Source of the DNA: an uncultured Lachnospiraceae bacterium
GTDB taxonomy: Bacteria; Bacillota; Clostridia; Lachnospirales; Lachnospiraceae
Direction: 5' to 3'
Assembly: GCA_910589105.1 (NCBI GenBank)
Contig: CAJUST010000004.1
Location: forward strand, 96,855 to 160,854
DNA: 64,000 bases
This document shows positions 1 to 8,955 of this stretch, in pieces. Every line of letters starts with the position of its first letter. Within the stretch, counting starts at the first letter, position 1. The notes beneath the pieces were generated by a model that was given only the letters and a program-made list of their open reading frames with translations, was not told the origin of the DNA and searched no databases. Position numbers and translations under genes: made by a program.

Positions 1-1535
1 CCTATCTGTGGCGTTTGTTTTGCGGCTTCCTGCGCGGCTTTTCTTGCCGCTTCCTCTTTCGCCTTTTCCTTTTCTTCGTCGTAATAGGAATAGGAATTGG
101 CGATTTTCGTATTTTCCGCCGTCAATTTCACGGGTTCCCGGTAATAAGCGACGACAGGCGTATCTTTTTCTACGGTTTTATACAATTTCTCCGCAATTTC
201 CTCCGGCACATTGATACAGCCATGGGAACCTGACGTTTTATAAATGGAACCGCCAAACCTGCCGTTTCTCCAAGATGCATCGTGAATCCCGACATTATAC
301 GCAAACGGCATAAAATAAGTCACATTGGACTCATACGTCTCTCCTTTTAACACTGCCGGGCTCTGCTTATAAACAATCTTAAACACACCGTCCGGCGAAC
401 CGTTGCCGCGGCTGATATTGCCCGAAACAATATCCGTATCCACTTTAACTACGCCGTTTTCGATATACCACAAATGCTGATTGGTGTAGTCAATTTCTAT
501 ATAAGTGCTTCCAATGTCGTTTTTACTGCGGCTGACGGCTGTCTGGGAGTATACAGGCTGCCTCGTCTTGACTTCACCGTTTTTCACTTCCTGTATCAAC
601 TGTTCCCGTTCCGCTTCCTTATCAATGACCCAGCCGTAATCCCCTCCGCCAATCGTTACGCTGTCGCCTTTTGCCGTTAAAAATTTCCGCTCATCGCCAT
701 ATGTATTGTACTTACTGGCAAGGCTTTGGACATAGGCGGCGGCTTTTTCTTCGTTAAACGTAACGTTATAATTATCATCGACGGTAATCCATTCCGATAT
801 TACGCTTTTATCTACGACTTCCTTATCTTCGCCCATATCATATGTGATTTCCGCTCCAAAAAATGACTGGATTTGGTTCATACAGCCATTTAAAACCGGA
901 TCTTCTGACGTCACCTGAGGTTTTTCGTAGAGGTCGTCCGTAAACGTAAATTCCGATTCTCCGGCCTCTACCGCGCCTTTGATGCGTGCATACAATTTAT
1001 CTTCAATCAAGCAGCTTCCCTGCTGCTCCGCTATTAACGCATAGCCTTCTTCCGTCATCTCTATTCTGGCGTCTTGCGGCTTTTGCATCTGCGCTTCCGT
1101 TAAACAGTCTAAAGACGCCACCGCCTCTTTTAACAAATCCTCATCATATGTAATGCTTCTGTCCATTTCCAGTTTTTTGTCTTTCGTAATCTGGAACGGC
1201 CAGAGAAATGAGGACTGCGCATTGATTAATTTTTCTTCTTCTCCAAGGGGCTGGTAATCATAGCCAATGTCCCTTCCTAGTATCTGGTGTTTATTTCCAT
1301 TTCTATCGCGCATAACGAGCAGGTAATCTTTCACTTCCATTCGCAGCTCATCTACCGCTTCTTCGGCCGTCATTCCGCTCACGTCCACGTCTTCAATGCT
1401 GGTGCGGTAAAAAAAATGGGATTGGAAATAAAAACTGAAAAACGCATACAACGCGATAATCAGAAACAGAACAGCGCCAAATGCGAGCAGCAAAGACCTG
1501 CGCAGCACTTTGGCTCTTTTTCTCCTGCGACTCAT
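1..1535 (-). CDS. L,D-transpeptidase (YkuD), 3' end cut by window edge
   Basis: Likely cross-links peptidoglycan stems (3-3 links) outside the membrane. The frame is open from ATG at 1535 to the window edge, so 511 codons are visible and the C-terminus is missing. Residues about 10-32 form one membrane anchor after a basic start. The middle resembles the peptidoglycan-binding-4 module often found in clostridial L,D-transpeptidases. The YkuD domain follows, with the catalytic motif SHGCINV and Cys near residue 440, preceded by the conserved His region. The visible tail is Ala/Glu/Lys-rich. AGGAG lies upstream of the start. Family call is firm; the substrate is inferred. Confidence 0.9.
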   Translation of the reverse strand, partial: MSRRRKRAKVLRRSLLLAFGAVLFLIIALYAFFSFYFQSHFFYRTSIEDVDVSGMTAEEAVDELRMEVKDYLLVMRDRNGNKHQILGRDIGYDYQPLGEEEKLINAQSSFLWPFQITKDKKLEMDRSITYDEDLLKEAVASLDCLTEAQMQKPQDARIEMTEEGYALIAEQQGSCLIEDKLYARIKGAVEAGESEFTFTDDLYEKPQVTSEDPVLNGCMNQIQSFFGAEITYDMGEDKEVVDKSVISEWITVDDNYNVTFNEEKAAAYVQSLASKYNTYGDERKFLTAKGDSVTIGGGDYGWVIDKEAEREQLIQEVKNGEVKTRQPVYSQTAVSRSKNDIGSTYIEIDYTNQHLWYIENGVVKVDTDIVSGNISRGNGSPDGVFKIVYKQSPAVLKGETYESNVTYFMPFAYNVGIHDASWRNGRFGGSIYKTSGSHGCINVPEEIAEKLYKTVEKDTPVVAYYREPVKLTAENTKIANSYSYYDEEKEKAKEEAARKAAQEAAKQTPQI

Positions 1536-1572
1536 ACTTTCACTCCTTTTTCTGTATCTCTATTGCTTAGCC

Positions 1573-1634
1573 GCCGTTTGCTTTTCGCCAAACAGCTACT
1601 TACATTATACTCTATCTTACAGAAAAATGGACAA
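1573..1634 (-). promoter_or_regulatory. Promoter -10 and leader hairpin of the L,D-transpeptidase
   Basis: On the minus strand a TATAAT box (1604-1609) has a weak TTGTCC 19 bases upstream (1629-1634). Just after the expected start of transcription is an 8-bp stem-loop (1573-1596; arms GCTGTTTG and CAAACGGC, loop GCGAAAAG). There is no T-run, so it is not a simple terminator. It does not match any riboswitch core that I know. The -35 call is uncertain because of the long spacer. Confidence 0.45.
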
Positions 1635-1680
1635 GAAGACGAAAAAATTAATAATATTGTAATAATAAATGATAAAAATT

Positions 1681-2169
1681 TTATTTTTGGTTGATATAAT
1701 TTACTAAACCTTCACAATCAATAATCTTTTGCATAAATTCCGGAAACGCCTGCCCCTGATAAACTGCGCCTTTTGTCTTATTTTTTATCACGCCGGAATC
1801 AAAGTCCACCTCGACTTCATCTCCCGCTTCGATTTCCTTTGCCGCCTGCGGGCATTCTACGATTGGCAGGCCGATATTAATTGCGTTGCGGTAAAAAATC
1901 CGCGCAAAAGTCTCTGCGATCACACAGCTTATGCCGGCGGCTTTGATTGCGATTGGCGCATGTTCCCTTGACGAGCCGCATCCAAAGTTTTTCTCTGCCA
2001 CTATAATATCGCCTTTCGCCACGTTTGCCACAAATTCCTTGTCAATGTCTTCCATGCAATGCTGCGCCAGTTCCTTTGGATCGGAAGAATTTAAGTATCT
2101 TGCCGGAATAATCACGTCCGTATCTACATTATCGCCATATTTGAATACTGTTCCATGTGCTGCTTTCAT
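1681..2169 (-). CDS. leuD: 3-isopropylmalate dehydratase small subunit
   Basis: Small subunit of isopropylmalate isomerase, which interconverts 2- and 3-isopropylmalate in leucine synthesis, in the cytoplasm with LeuC. The 162 residues match the short LeuD type of bacteria with separate subunits. The swivel-domain motif around GCGSSREHAP is clear, as is the N-terminal DVIIPARYL. AGGAGG is placed 8 bases before the ATG. It begins 4 bases after the leuC stop codon, so the two are cotranscribed. No leuA or leuB lies next to it, so the pathway genes are split in this genome. Confidence 0.95.
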   Translation of the reverse strand: MKAAHGTVFKYGDNVDTDVIIPARYLNSSDPKELAQHCMEDIDKEFVANVAKGDIIVAEKNFGCGSSREHAPIAIKAAGISCVIAETFARIFYRNAINIGLPIVECPQAAKEIEAGDEVEVDFDSGVIKNKTKGAVYQGQAFPEFMQKIIDCEGLVNYINQK

Positions 2170-2173
2170 GCCA

Positions 2174-3442
2174 TTATCCTCCTATCACTTCGTCCGGGCT
2201 TGAAATTTTCCCCGTCACTGCGCTTGCAGCCGCCACGGCCGGGCTGGCAAGGTAAATCTCGGAATCCGTATGTCCCATTCTGCCTACAAAATTCCGGTTT
2301 GTCGTCGAAATGCAGCGTTCATTTTCTGCAAGAATGCCCATGTAGCCGCCCAGACAAGGCCCGCAAGTCGGCGTGCTGACAATCGCTCCCGCTTCAATAA
2401 AGATTTTCAAAAGCCCCTGTTCCATTGCATCCAAATAAATTTTCTGCGTTGCCGGAATCACAATGACGCGGACGCCTTTTGCCACTTTTTTTCCTTTTAA
2501 AATCTCTGCGGCAACCTTTAGATCTCCCAACCGCCCATTCGTACAGGAACCAATGACAACCTGATCAATTTTCACGTCGCCCACGCAGTCGATCGTCTTC
2601 GTGTTTTCCGGCAAATGCGGAAAAGCGACCGTTGGCATTAACGCCGATAAATCAATCGTGTATTCTTCGTCATATTGCGCGTCCGCATCGGCTTCATAAA
2701 TTTGATATGGGCGGGCAGAATGTGCGTTTAAATAGTCTTTGCAAATCTCGTCTACCGGGAAAATCCCGTTTTTGCCGCCTCCTTCGATTGCCATATTTGC
2801 AATCGTAAAACGATCGTCCATAGACAAATGCGCAATGCCGTCGCCTGTAAATTCCATAGATTTGTATAAAGCTCCGTCTACGCCGATTTTGCCGATAATA
2901 TGAAGTATAATGTCTTTTCCGCTTACCCATTTTGCCGGTTTTCCCGTTAGATTGAATTTAATTGCGGAAGGGACTTTAAACCATGCCTTTCCGGTCGCCA
3001 TGCCTGCCGCCATGTCCGTACTTCCAACTCCGGTCGAAAATGCGCCCAACGCGCCATATGTGCAGGTATGGGAATCGGCTCCGATAATCACGTCTCCGGC
3101 AACCGTTAAGCCCTTTTCCGGCAAAAGCGCATGTTCAATCCCCATTTCCCCTACGTCAAAATAATTTGTAATTTCATGTTTGCATGCAAATTCGCGGACG
3201 CACTTACAGTGCTGCGCAGACTTTATGTCTTTGTTTGGCGCAAAGTGGTCAAGGACAAGCGCGATTTTATCTTTATGGAATACGCCCTCTGTGTTCATTT
3301 TTTCCAGTTCATGAATCGCCACCGGAGAAGTAATGTCGTTTCCAAGCACAAGATCCAAATCCGCCTCAATTAACTGGCCTGCCTGTACCGTCTCTAAGCC
3401 TGCGCGCGCCGCAAGAATTTTCTGGGTCATTGTCATTCCCAT
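2174..3442 (-). CDS. leuC: 3-isopropylmalate dehydratase large subunit
   Basis: Catalytic, [4Fe-4S]-carrying subunit of isopropylmalate isomerase, aconitase superfamily. The 422 residues fit the family. Visible signatures are DSHTCTYGALG near the N-terminal third, VVIGSCTNGR (first cluster Cys) and the TPTCGPCLGG pair of cluster cysteines. ATG at 3442 has AGGAGG 8 bases upstream. A divergent LysR gene shares the 160-bp upstream region, which holds two palindromes, so LysR control is likely. Confidence 0.95.
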   Translation of the reverse strand: MGMTMTQKILAARAGLETVQAGQLIEADLDLVLGNDITSPVAIHELEKMNTEGVFHKDKIALVLDHFAPNKDIKSAQHCKCVREFACKHEITNYFDVGEMGIEHALLPEKGLTVAGDVIIGADSHTCTYGALGAFSTGVGSTDMAAGMATGKAWFKVPSAIKFNLTGKPAKWVSGKDIILHIIGKIGVDGALYKSMEFTGDGIAHLSMDDRFTIANMAIEGGGKNGIFPVDEICKDYLNAHSARPYQIYEADADAQYDEEYTIDLSALMPTVAFPHLPENTKTIDCVGDVKIDQVVIGSCTNGRLGDLKVAAEILKGKKVAKGVRVIVIPATQKIYLDAMEQGLLKIFIEAGAIVSTPTCGPCLGGYMGILAENERCISTTNRNFVGRMGHTDSEIYLASPAVAAASAVTGKISSPDEVIGG

Positions 3443-3481
3443 GCAGCATACCTCCTATTGTTTCATTTTGTGTGAGTGTTT

Positions 3482-3567
3482 GTAACAATGGTTATTTTAT
3501 CACATTGCAGGGCAGATGAGAAATACTTATTCTCTATATTTACTATAACCAAAAGTTATGGTATGAT
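3482..3567. promoter_or_regulatory. leuC/lysR divergent control region with two LysR-type palindromes
   Basis: ATAAC-N5-GTTAT at 3545-3559 has the T-N11-A geometry of a LysR-family box. It lies between a -35-like TTTACT (3539-3544) and TATGAT (3562-3567) of the rightward regulator promoter, which suggests autorepression. A related palindrome GTAAC-N4-GTTAT at 3482-3495 sits near the expected leuC start of transcription. The leftward leuC promoter is weak, as expected for an activator-dependent promoter. Effector binding and regulation are inferred from the arrangement. Confidence 0.6.
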
Positions 3568-3602
3568 ATGTCTATTATAATTTCAGGAAAGAAGGGGACG
3601 CG

Positions 3603-4502
3603 ATGCAGCAATCTCTGACGGCGTACCGTATTTTTTACGCAACGGCAAACGCCGGAAACATTTCAAAAGCCGCAAAAGAGCTGTTTATCAGCCAGCCTGC
3701 AATTAGCAAGGCAGTCCAAAAATTAGAAGATGCGTTAGGATGCAAGCTGTTTACACGCAGTTCACGCGGCGTTACGCTGACAGAAGAAGGGAAATTGCTC
3801 TACGCGCATGTAAAACAGGCGTTTGAAACGCTCTCGCTCGGAGAAGAAAAACTCCAGCGTTCGAAAGAGCTTGGCGCCGGACATTTGAAAATCGGGGCAA
3901 GTTCAGCGCTTTGCAAATACCTTTTATTGCCTTATTTAAAAGAGTTTATTAAAAACTTCCCAAATATGAATATTTCGATTGTATGCCAGTCAAGCAATAA
4001 AACAATACGTCTATTGGAAGAACAAAAAATTGACGTCGGGCTTGTCGGAAAGCCTAAGAGCCATAAACAAATGACATTTGAATTTTTTGAAAAAATCGAA
4101 GATATATTTGTCATTTCGCCAGAATGCCTAAAATATCCAAAGTTACAGGAAATCGGCAATAAACAGCTATTGGAAAACGCCACGCTTATGCTGTTAGATA
4201 AGCAGAATATGACAAGACAATACATTGACGATTACTTACAGCTCAACCGGATAGCCGTCCAAGAATCCATTGATGTGTCAGACATGGAGCTTTTAATTGA
4301 ATTTGCTAAAATCGGGCTTGGCGCGGCTTGCGTGATTCGGGGATTTGTGTGGGAAGAATTAAAAAATGGAAGTTTAATTGAACTTCCATTAGAAACGCCA
4401 ATCCCAAAACGGGAAGTGGGATTTATATATCCGATAAACGAAAGCCGGACGAAATCAGCGGAGCTGTTCGCGCGGTTTTTATGCGAAAAAAGACGCGCAT
4501 AA
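3603..4502 (+). CDS. LysR-family transcriptional regulator
   Basis: DNA-binding regulator of 299 residues, the usual LysR length. Residues 1-60 carry the winged helix-turn-helix (GNISKAAKELFISQPAISKA), followed by the linker helix and an effector-binding domain from about residue 90 to the end. The start has GAAGGGGA upstream. It is divergent from leuCD and probably controls it and itself. The effector could be a leucine-pathway intermediate, but that is a guess from position. It converges on mcrC with 14 bases between stops. Confidence 0.9.
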   Translation: MQQSLTAYRIFYATANAGNISKAAKELFISQPAISKAVQKLEDALGCKLFTRSSRGVTLTEEGKLLYAHVKQAFETLSLGEEKLQRSKELGAGHLKIGASSALCKYLLLPYLKEFIKNFPNMNISIVCQSSNKTIRLLEEQKIDVGLVGKPKSHKQMTFEFFEKIEDIFVISPECLKYPKLQEIGNKQLLENATLMLLDKQNMTRQYIDDYLQLNRIAVQESIDVSDMELLIEFAKIGLGAACVIRGFVWEELKNGSLIELPLETPIPKREVGFIYPINESRTKSAELFARFLCEKRRA

Positions 4503-4516
4503 TGCCGCCTGACGTT

Positions 4517-5590
4517 TCATTGCCCCATGCCCGTTTCTTCTGGAAAATGATCCTCTGCAATCTTGTTCAACTGCGCTTTAATTTCTGAAAACGGCCGGTT
4601 TAAATCGAGTGTTTTTACGCTGATTTGGTTCCCGCGCATTTGATAAACGGCATCCGGCTGTATTTCTTCGTCGGTTTTTGCATAAAGCAGCATGCCCGAC
4701 ATTTGATGCGGCGCGTTGCCAAAACTATAATGCCGCTGTTTCACATAGGTGAAAATCTGATAGAGGTTGGCGGAATGTATTGTATGTATCCCATAGTTTT
4801 CCTGCGTCGTTTTCGCATAATATTTGGCGTCAATAATCAGTACGGCATTTCCTTTTTGCAAGTGAATGTCAGTTTTTAAAACCGGAAGCATATCGCTTTC
4901 CCCTTTGTCTAACGACCATGATAAATGCTTTTTGCCGGGGGATAGTCCGGGATAATGCCGTTTATAATATTCTAAAATAAATTTTTCATACAGACGATAC
5001 ATACGCTGTTCATCGAAAAAAGATGCAAGCCTATACGAACCCTGTTCCGTTGTAAGCAACATGCCCTCAAACAACAGACGGCAGACGCCAAGCAGCATTC
5101 TGTATGTCTGGTTATTTCTGTGAAAACGAACCCGCGTCCATTTTATGCCCGCGGGATCTAGGGAATCGATGCCGGAAAAATACAGCAGTTCCTTTTTCAG
5201 GCTGTCTTTATATACCGCTTTCACTTTTCCGGATGCAAGCAAATAGAGCGCAGCCGTTTTCAAAATCTGGTTATAGAGATTATTTTCTGTCAGCAAGTCA
5301 AACTGACAGGATAATGCTTTCTTCTGCGCCAGACGGTTGCGGATTGTATCCGGCATATGGATTTTCCCACGCATCACAGGCAGGTCTTCCTGACAGCTTC
5401 TGTAATCGCGATAAAGCCCCTGCTTTAACTGTACGCCGATTCCTTTTGAAAGAATTGCCGCAAACATATCATACATCTCGTCAAATTCTTCCATTGCCAA
5501 ATCCTCATAGACGGATTGATTTAATATCCGATACACATAAGAAAGCATATAGTAAATATTTTTAATTAGAATATGTTTTTTTCCACTCAT
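4517..5590 (-). CDS. mcrC: McrC nuclease subunit of McrBC type IV restriction
   Basis: Nuclease partner of the McrB GTPase; the pair cuts DNA carrying modified cytosine. The PD-(D/E)xK site is visible as LKTDI about residue 241 and DAKYY at residues 254-258. The start is placed at 5590 rather than further upstream because ATGA there overlaps the mcrB stop (translational coupling). This gives 357 residues, normal for McrC. McrB and McrC act as one complex, so the overlap supports the assignment. Confidence 0.92.
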   Translation of the reverse strand: MSGKKHILIKNIYYMLSYVYRILNQSVYEDLAMEEFDEMYDMFAAILSKGIGVQLKQGLYRDYRSCQEDLPVMRGKIHMPDTIRNRLAQKKALSCQFDLLTENNLYNQILKTAALYLLASGKVKAVYKDSLKKELLYFSGIDSLDPAGIKWTRVRFHRNNQTYRMLLGVCRLLFEGMLLTTEQGSYRLASFFDEQRMYRLYEKFILEYYKRHYPGLSPGKKHLSWSLDKGESDMLPVLKTDIHLQKGNAVLIIDAKYYAKTTQENYGIHTIHSANLYQIFTYVKQRHYSFGNAPHQMSGMLLYAKTDEEIQPDAVYQMRGNQISVKTLDLNRPFSEIKAQLNKIAEDHFPEETGMGQ

Positions 5591-7986
5591 TGAAATACAC
5601 CCTGCAAACGGTTCTCCCACTGTTTCTGCGCCGTTTCATCGTCAAACCAATATTCACGGATCAAAGGCAGGATATCAAACTCCACTACGTCCCTTAACCA
5701 TTCTTCGGTGCATGTGGAAGCATTGCAAAAATAACTGTGCCCAATGCAAAAACCTTTTCCAAGCGACTTATCTTCTGCAATCTGACCGTTCAATTCTTTT
5801 ATCTGCCCGATTAACTGATCGAACTGCCCGTTTTCAACTTTGCTTTGGTATGCGAGAAATCCGTCGGTATCAAATCCCGGTTCCATTTCAAAAAAACTGA
5901 AACGGCGGCGAAGGGCGTAATCCATCATTGCAAGGCTTTTGTCTGCCGTATTCATCAGCCCAATGATATACAGGTTTTTTGGGACAGCAAACAGTTCCCC
6001 GTTATAAGCAAGCTCGACCGGCTCGTTCCGGTAATCGTTTTCGATTAGCATAAGCAATTCCCCAAAAATCCTGCTTAAATTTCCACGGTTAATTTCATCT
6101 ATTATAAAAAAATAATCTTGCTCAGGATAGTTAGCGGCTTTTTTGCAGAAGCGGTAAAATATGCCATATTTTAACTCAAACCCATCTTTTACAGGCTTAT
6201 ACCCCATCATAAAATCTTCATAGGAATAATTTTGATGGAACTGGACAAATGCAATGCGGCTGTCGTCTCTTTTGCCCATAATGGAATAGGCAAGCCGTTT
6301 AGCGGCAAACGTTTTTCCTACGCCGGGCGCGCCTTGAAGGATAAGATTCTTTTTCCTAAGAAGAACGGACGCCAGACGATTGTATTTTGCTTCCGTCATA
6401 TAGACTTCTTCTAAAAAGTCTTCCTTCGTATAGTTTGAAAATGCCACAGGCAGGGCAGGCTTTGGATTTTCTTCACGGATCATATCAAGGATAATGTCAT
6501 ATTCCTCTTTCGTAAGCTTAAATAAAGTGCCTTGGAAATTTTTGAAAAATTCCATATGCTTTAACTTCGGGTGAGATTTTAACGCGGCAAAATCTATTGG
6601 AACGGACAATTCTTCCGTTTTTTCAAAATAAATCTGCTCTTTGTCTTGTTCCAAAACTACTTGAGCCAGCCCTGTAATTTGTTTTCTCGGCGTTGACTCA
6701 TAACCTATTACAAGATCTCCTGTTCTCGCATCTAAAAAATTTTGAAAAATGCGGCGTTTGTTTCCATTGTCATTATATAATGTATACCCTACCACTTTCC
6801 CAACTAACATATCCGAAAAACTCCAGATTTGCGGTTTTGAATTTAAAAACCAATAGCGGCGGCTTTCCTGTTCCCTATCGCCTGCGTAAAGATCGATCTT
6901 GGATAAATCCGTCTGCCGTAATGCTTCTTTTAACTCCTCTCTGATTTTATAGACAAAACTTCCCTCCTCTTTGCCGTCTGCCGGTTTCCCTAAATAAAGA
7001 ACCGGCCAATAACGGACGTCTCCTTTTTCCATATACAAGGGACAGCCCGTTTCTTTTGCCACGCGTTTTGCCAGAGTAACGGAAGCAACGTTATAAAAAT
7101 TTATTGTTTCTCCGTATTTTTCCGAAAGCTGCTTACAAGTGGCCTGTCCGCCAAAATCCTGTATGCGTTTCATAATTTCTAAACTGTTTTTCGTGAATAT
7201 TTCATCGTTTTGCAAAAGAACCGCCCAGTCGCCCGCCGTCAGGTTTGGCGTATACTCCGCCGGAAGCCAAGTCTTTGAATCCGTCCCACGTATGCCGTCA
7301 ACTCGGTTTCCCCAAAAACGGCTGATATAAAAGCAGACGTCCATTGTCAGCGTATGCAGGCACGGATCACTATAGTCAGATTCCGTAAGATTTGCCGTAA
7401 GCAAATCCCTCAGTTCAGAATCCTGTTTCAGCGCTTCGCATATCTCGTCATATAACGACATAAAGTTTTGGAAGTTTTTAACATATGCGCCTTTTTTAAA
7501 TTGATAGCCGCTTTCTAATAGTTTAGAAACGGTGTTTATTTCACTAAATTTATAGATATAATATTTATCCGGATAGCGAAGCCACAAGTAAGTGGAAATC
7601 GCATTTTCATACTGATAATGCTTTTGGACGCCATTGCCAAAACGTTCCAATAATCCATCTGATTTTTGTTTAAAGTTTGCAATGCGGGCATAGAGATCCT
7701 GCGTTTCGTCAAACAGCGTTATGTACATGGAGCGCACTTCTTCCGGCGCCTCTTTTGCAAACCGGATTATCATTTCTGCCGGAAAATTATGGGCAGACAC
7801 TAAAAGATTCTCCGTCTGTGATAAAGAATCTGTAAGCATTTGCAAAAAATCCTTTGCTTTGATATTCCAATGCGTTTGAAAGCAGTGAACCGCTTTCCAT
7901 TTGTACTTTTCTTCCTGCCACCGTTTTTGCGTAAAGTCTTTTTTGTATGCATCCACCGCTTCTTTTAACCGGGATTGATTCAGCAT
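5587..7986 (-). CDS. mcrB: McrB AAA+ GTPase of type IV restriction, with EVE-like reader region
   Basis: Motor subunit of McrBC, which uses GTP to translocate on modified DNA and activates McrC. About 799 residues from ATG 7986, chosen because AGAGGTG precedes it; an upstream in-frame ATG lacks this. The C-terminal AAA+ domain has Walker A GAPGVGKT (about 552-559), Walker B FFIIDE (about 626) and the McrB signature MNTADKS (about 676). Residues about 400-520 resemble an EVE-type base reader, which would recognise the modified base. The N-terminal 350 residues are not recognised. Target modification is unknown. Confidence 0.9.
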   Translation of the reverse strand: MLNQSRLKEAVDAYKKDFTQKRWQEEKYKWKAVHCFQTHWNIKAKDFLQMLTDSLSQTENLLVSAHNFPAEMIIRFAKEAPEEVRSMYITLFDETQDLYARIANFKQKSDGLLERFGNGVQKHYQYENAISTYLWLRYPDKYYIYKFSEINTVSKLLESGYQFKKGAYVKNFQNFMSLYDEICEALKQDSELRDLLTANLTESDYSDPCLHTLTMDVCFYISRFWGNRVDGIRGTDSKTWLPAEYTPNLTAGDWAVLLQNDEIFTKNSLEIMKRIQDFGGQATCKQLSEKYGETINFYNVASVTLAKRVAKETGCPLYMEKGDVRYWPVLYLGKPADGKEEGSFVYKIREELKEALRQTDLSKIDLYAGDREQESRRYWFLNSKPQIWSFSDMLVGKVVGYTLYNDNGNKRRIFQNFLDARTGDLVIGYESTPRKQITGLAQVVLEQDKEQIYFEKTEELSVPIDFAALKSHPKLKHMEFFKNFQGTLFKLTKEEYDIILDMIREENPKPALPVAFSNYTKEDFLEEVYMTEAKYNRLASVLLRKKNLILQGAPGVGKTFAAKRLAYSIMGKRDDSRIAFVQFHQNYSYEDFMMGYKPVKDGFELKYGIFYRFCKKAANYPEQDYFFIIDEINRGNLSRIFGELLMLIENDYRNEPVELAYNGELFAVPKNLYIIGLMNTADKSLAMMDYALRRRFSFFEMEPGFDTDGFLAYQSKVENGQFDQLIGQIKELNGQIAEDKSLGKGFCIGHSYFCNASTCTEEWLRDVVEFDILPLIREYWFDDETAQKQWENRLQGVFQ

Positions 7987-8059
7987 AAATTCACCTCTTT
8001 CTTTTTCACTTGTGGAAAGTTCCTGTTGTCCCCTTCCGCCTTCCTTCTCTTGGTTTTCC

Positions 8060-8539
8060 CTATTGGATTGTATCATACCCTTTGCAGACGTCCACCCATT
8101 CTTTGTATCCGGAATATTCCTCTAATTCCGAAACTGTAAGTTCGATCGCGCTGTTTGAACTGCCACAAGCCGGATACACGGTATCAAAACGTTTTAAGGA
8201 TACATCAAGATAGACCTCTGTCCCCTCCTTTATGGCAAATGGGCAGACTCCGCCTACCGCATGTCCGACTAACGTTTCCACTTCACTTGGTGAAAGCATT
8301 TTTGCCTTCGCCCCGAACTGCGCTTTATATTTCGGATTGTCGATTTTTGTATCCCCTGCCGCCACCACTAATACTGCATGTCCGTCCACGAGAAAGGACA
8401 GCGTCTTTGCAATCCTCTGCGGCTCACAATGCAACGCGGCGGCCGCTAACTCTACTGTCGCGCTGGATACGTCAAATTCCTGTATCCGCCCTTCCATTCC
8501 ATAAGTTTGAAAAAATGATTTTACCCGTTCTATAGACAT
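8060..8539 (-). CDS. ybaK: YbaK/EbsC-family aminoacyl-tRNA deacylase
   Basis: Trans-editing enzyme of the prolyl-tRNA-editing fold, which in studied members hydrolyses Cys-tRNA(Pro) or related mischarged tRNAs in the cytoplasm. 159 residues, with the family motifs AKTLSFLVDG (catalytic Lys), VGGVCPF and PACGSSNSAIEL. ATG 8539 is chosen because AGGAGG is 8 bases away; the ATG 6 bases earlier is too close. It lies 73 bases before mcrB on the same strand and may be its operon leader gene. Exact substrate cannot be told from sequence. Confidence 0.88.
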   Translation of the reverse strand: MSIERVKSFFQTYGMEGRIQEFDVSSATVELAAAALHCEPQRIAKTLSFLVDGHAVLVVAAGDTKIDNPKYKAQFGAKAKMLSPSEVETLVGHAVGGVCPFAIKEGTEVYLDVSLKRFDTVYPACGSSNSAIELTVSELEEYSGYKEWVDVCKGYDTIQ

Positions 8540-8584
8540 TTCCATTTCCTCCTGTGTTTCTTCTATTCCGGATTCCTCGTCTTT

Positions 8585-8684
8585 CTGCTGTTTTCAATAT
8601 TTCATTTCCTATTCAGACGGCAAATGCTTTTTCCAATCTCTGCTGGTTTTATTATGTCATTTCCTATTCAAAAAAAATGCTTTT
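8585..8684. repeat. Imperfect 55-bp tandem duplication upstream of ybaK-mcrBC
   Basis: Two units with a 55-base period begin CTGCTG at 8585 and 8640. Each continues with TCATTTCCTATTCA (8602-8615 and 8657-8670) and ends in AAATGCTTTT. The duplication lies in the 340-bp region upstream of ybaK, where the ybaK-mcrB-mcrC promoter should be. It may hold a doubled operator or promoter. The rest of 8540-8870 shows nothing I recognise. Confidence 0.6.
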
Positions 8685-8874
8685 ATGTTCAAAATTAGCA
8701 AGAATTTTTGCAAACTTTCTAATATAAAATGACCCAGTTCCGTTTACGCCATTTTGCCAGACAGTATATCTTTTCTCACATATTCTTTTAAATTCCCATT
8801 CTTTCCATGATCCAATCCTGCAACGATCTCTTTGTTATTTTAGTATAGCATGGCTGCGCTTTTACCACAACAAA

Positions 8875-8916
8875 AAAATAAAACACCGTTATTCCAATCA
8901 TAGAATAACGGTGTTT
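8875..8916 (-). terminator. groEL terminator
   Basis: A 14-bp perfect stem (8881-8894 with 8903-8916, 8-base loop) lies just after the groEL stop. On the minus strand it is followed by a T-rich run (A-rich 8874-8880 on plus). T-rich sequence also follows on the plus strand, so it could act in both directions. Confidence 0.85.
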
Positions 8917-8955
8917 CATTTTTTAGTGTTTACCCTTATTAGTTATTCAAAAGAA

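Noticed and set aside
1536..1680. Cyclic-dinucleotide riboswitch upstream of the L,D-transpeptidase
   Set aside because: The leader has one hairpin but none of the conserved cores; it is too short for a ydaO motif.
8671..8677. A-runs of 7-8 bases at several intergenic sites as switches
   Set aside because: Common in AT-rich DNA; none sits at a promoter spacer or early in a surface-gene frame.
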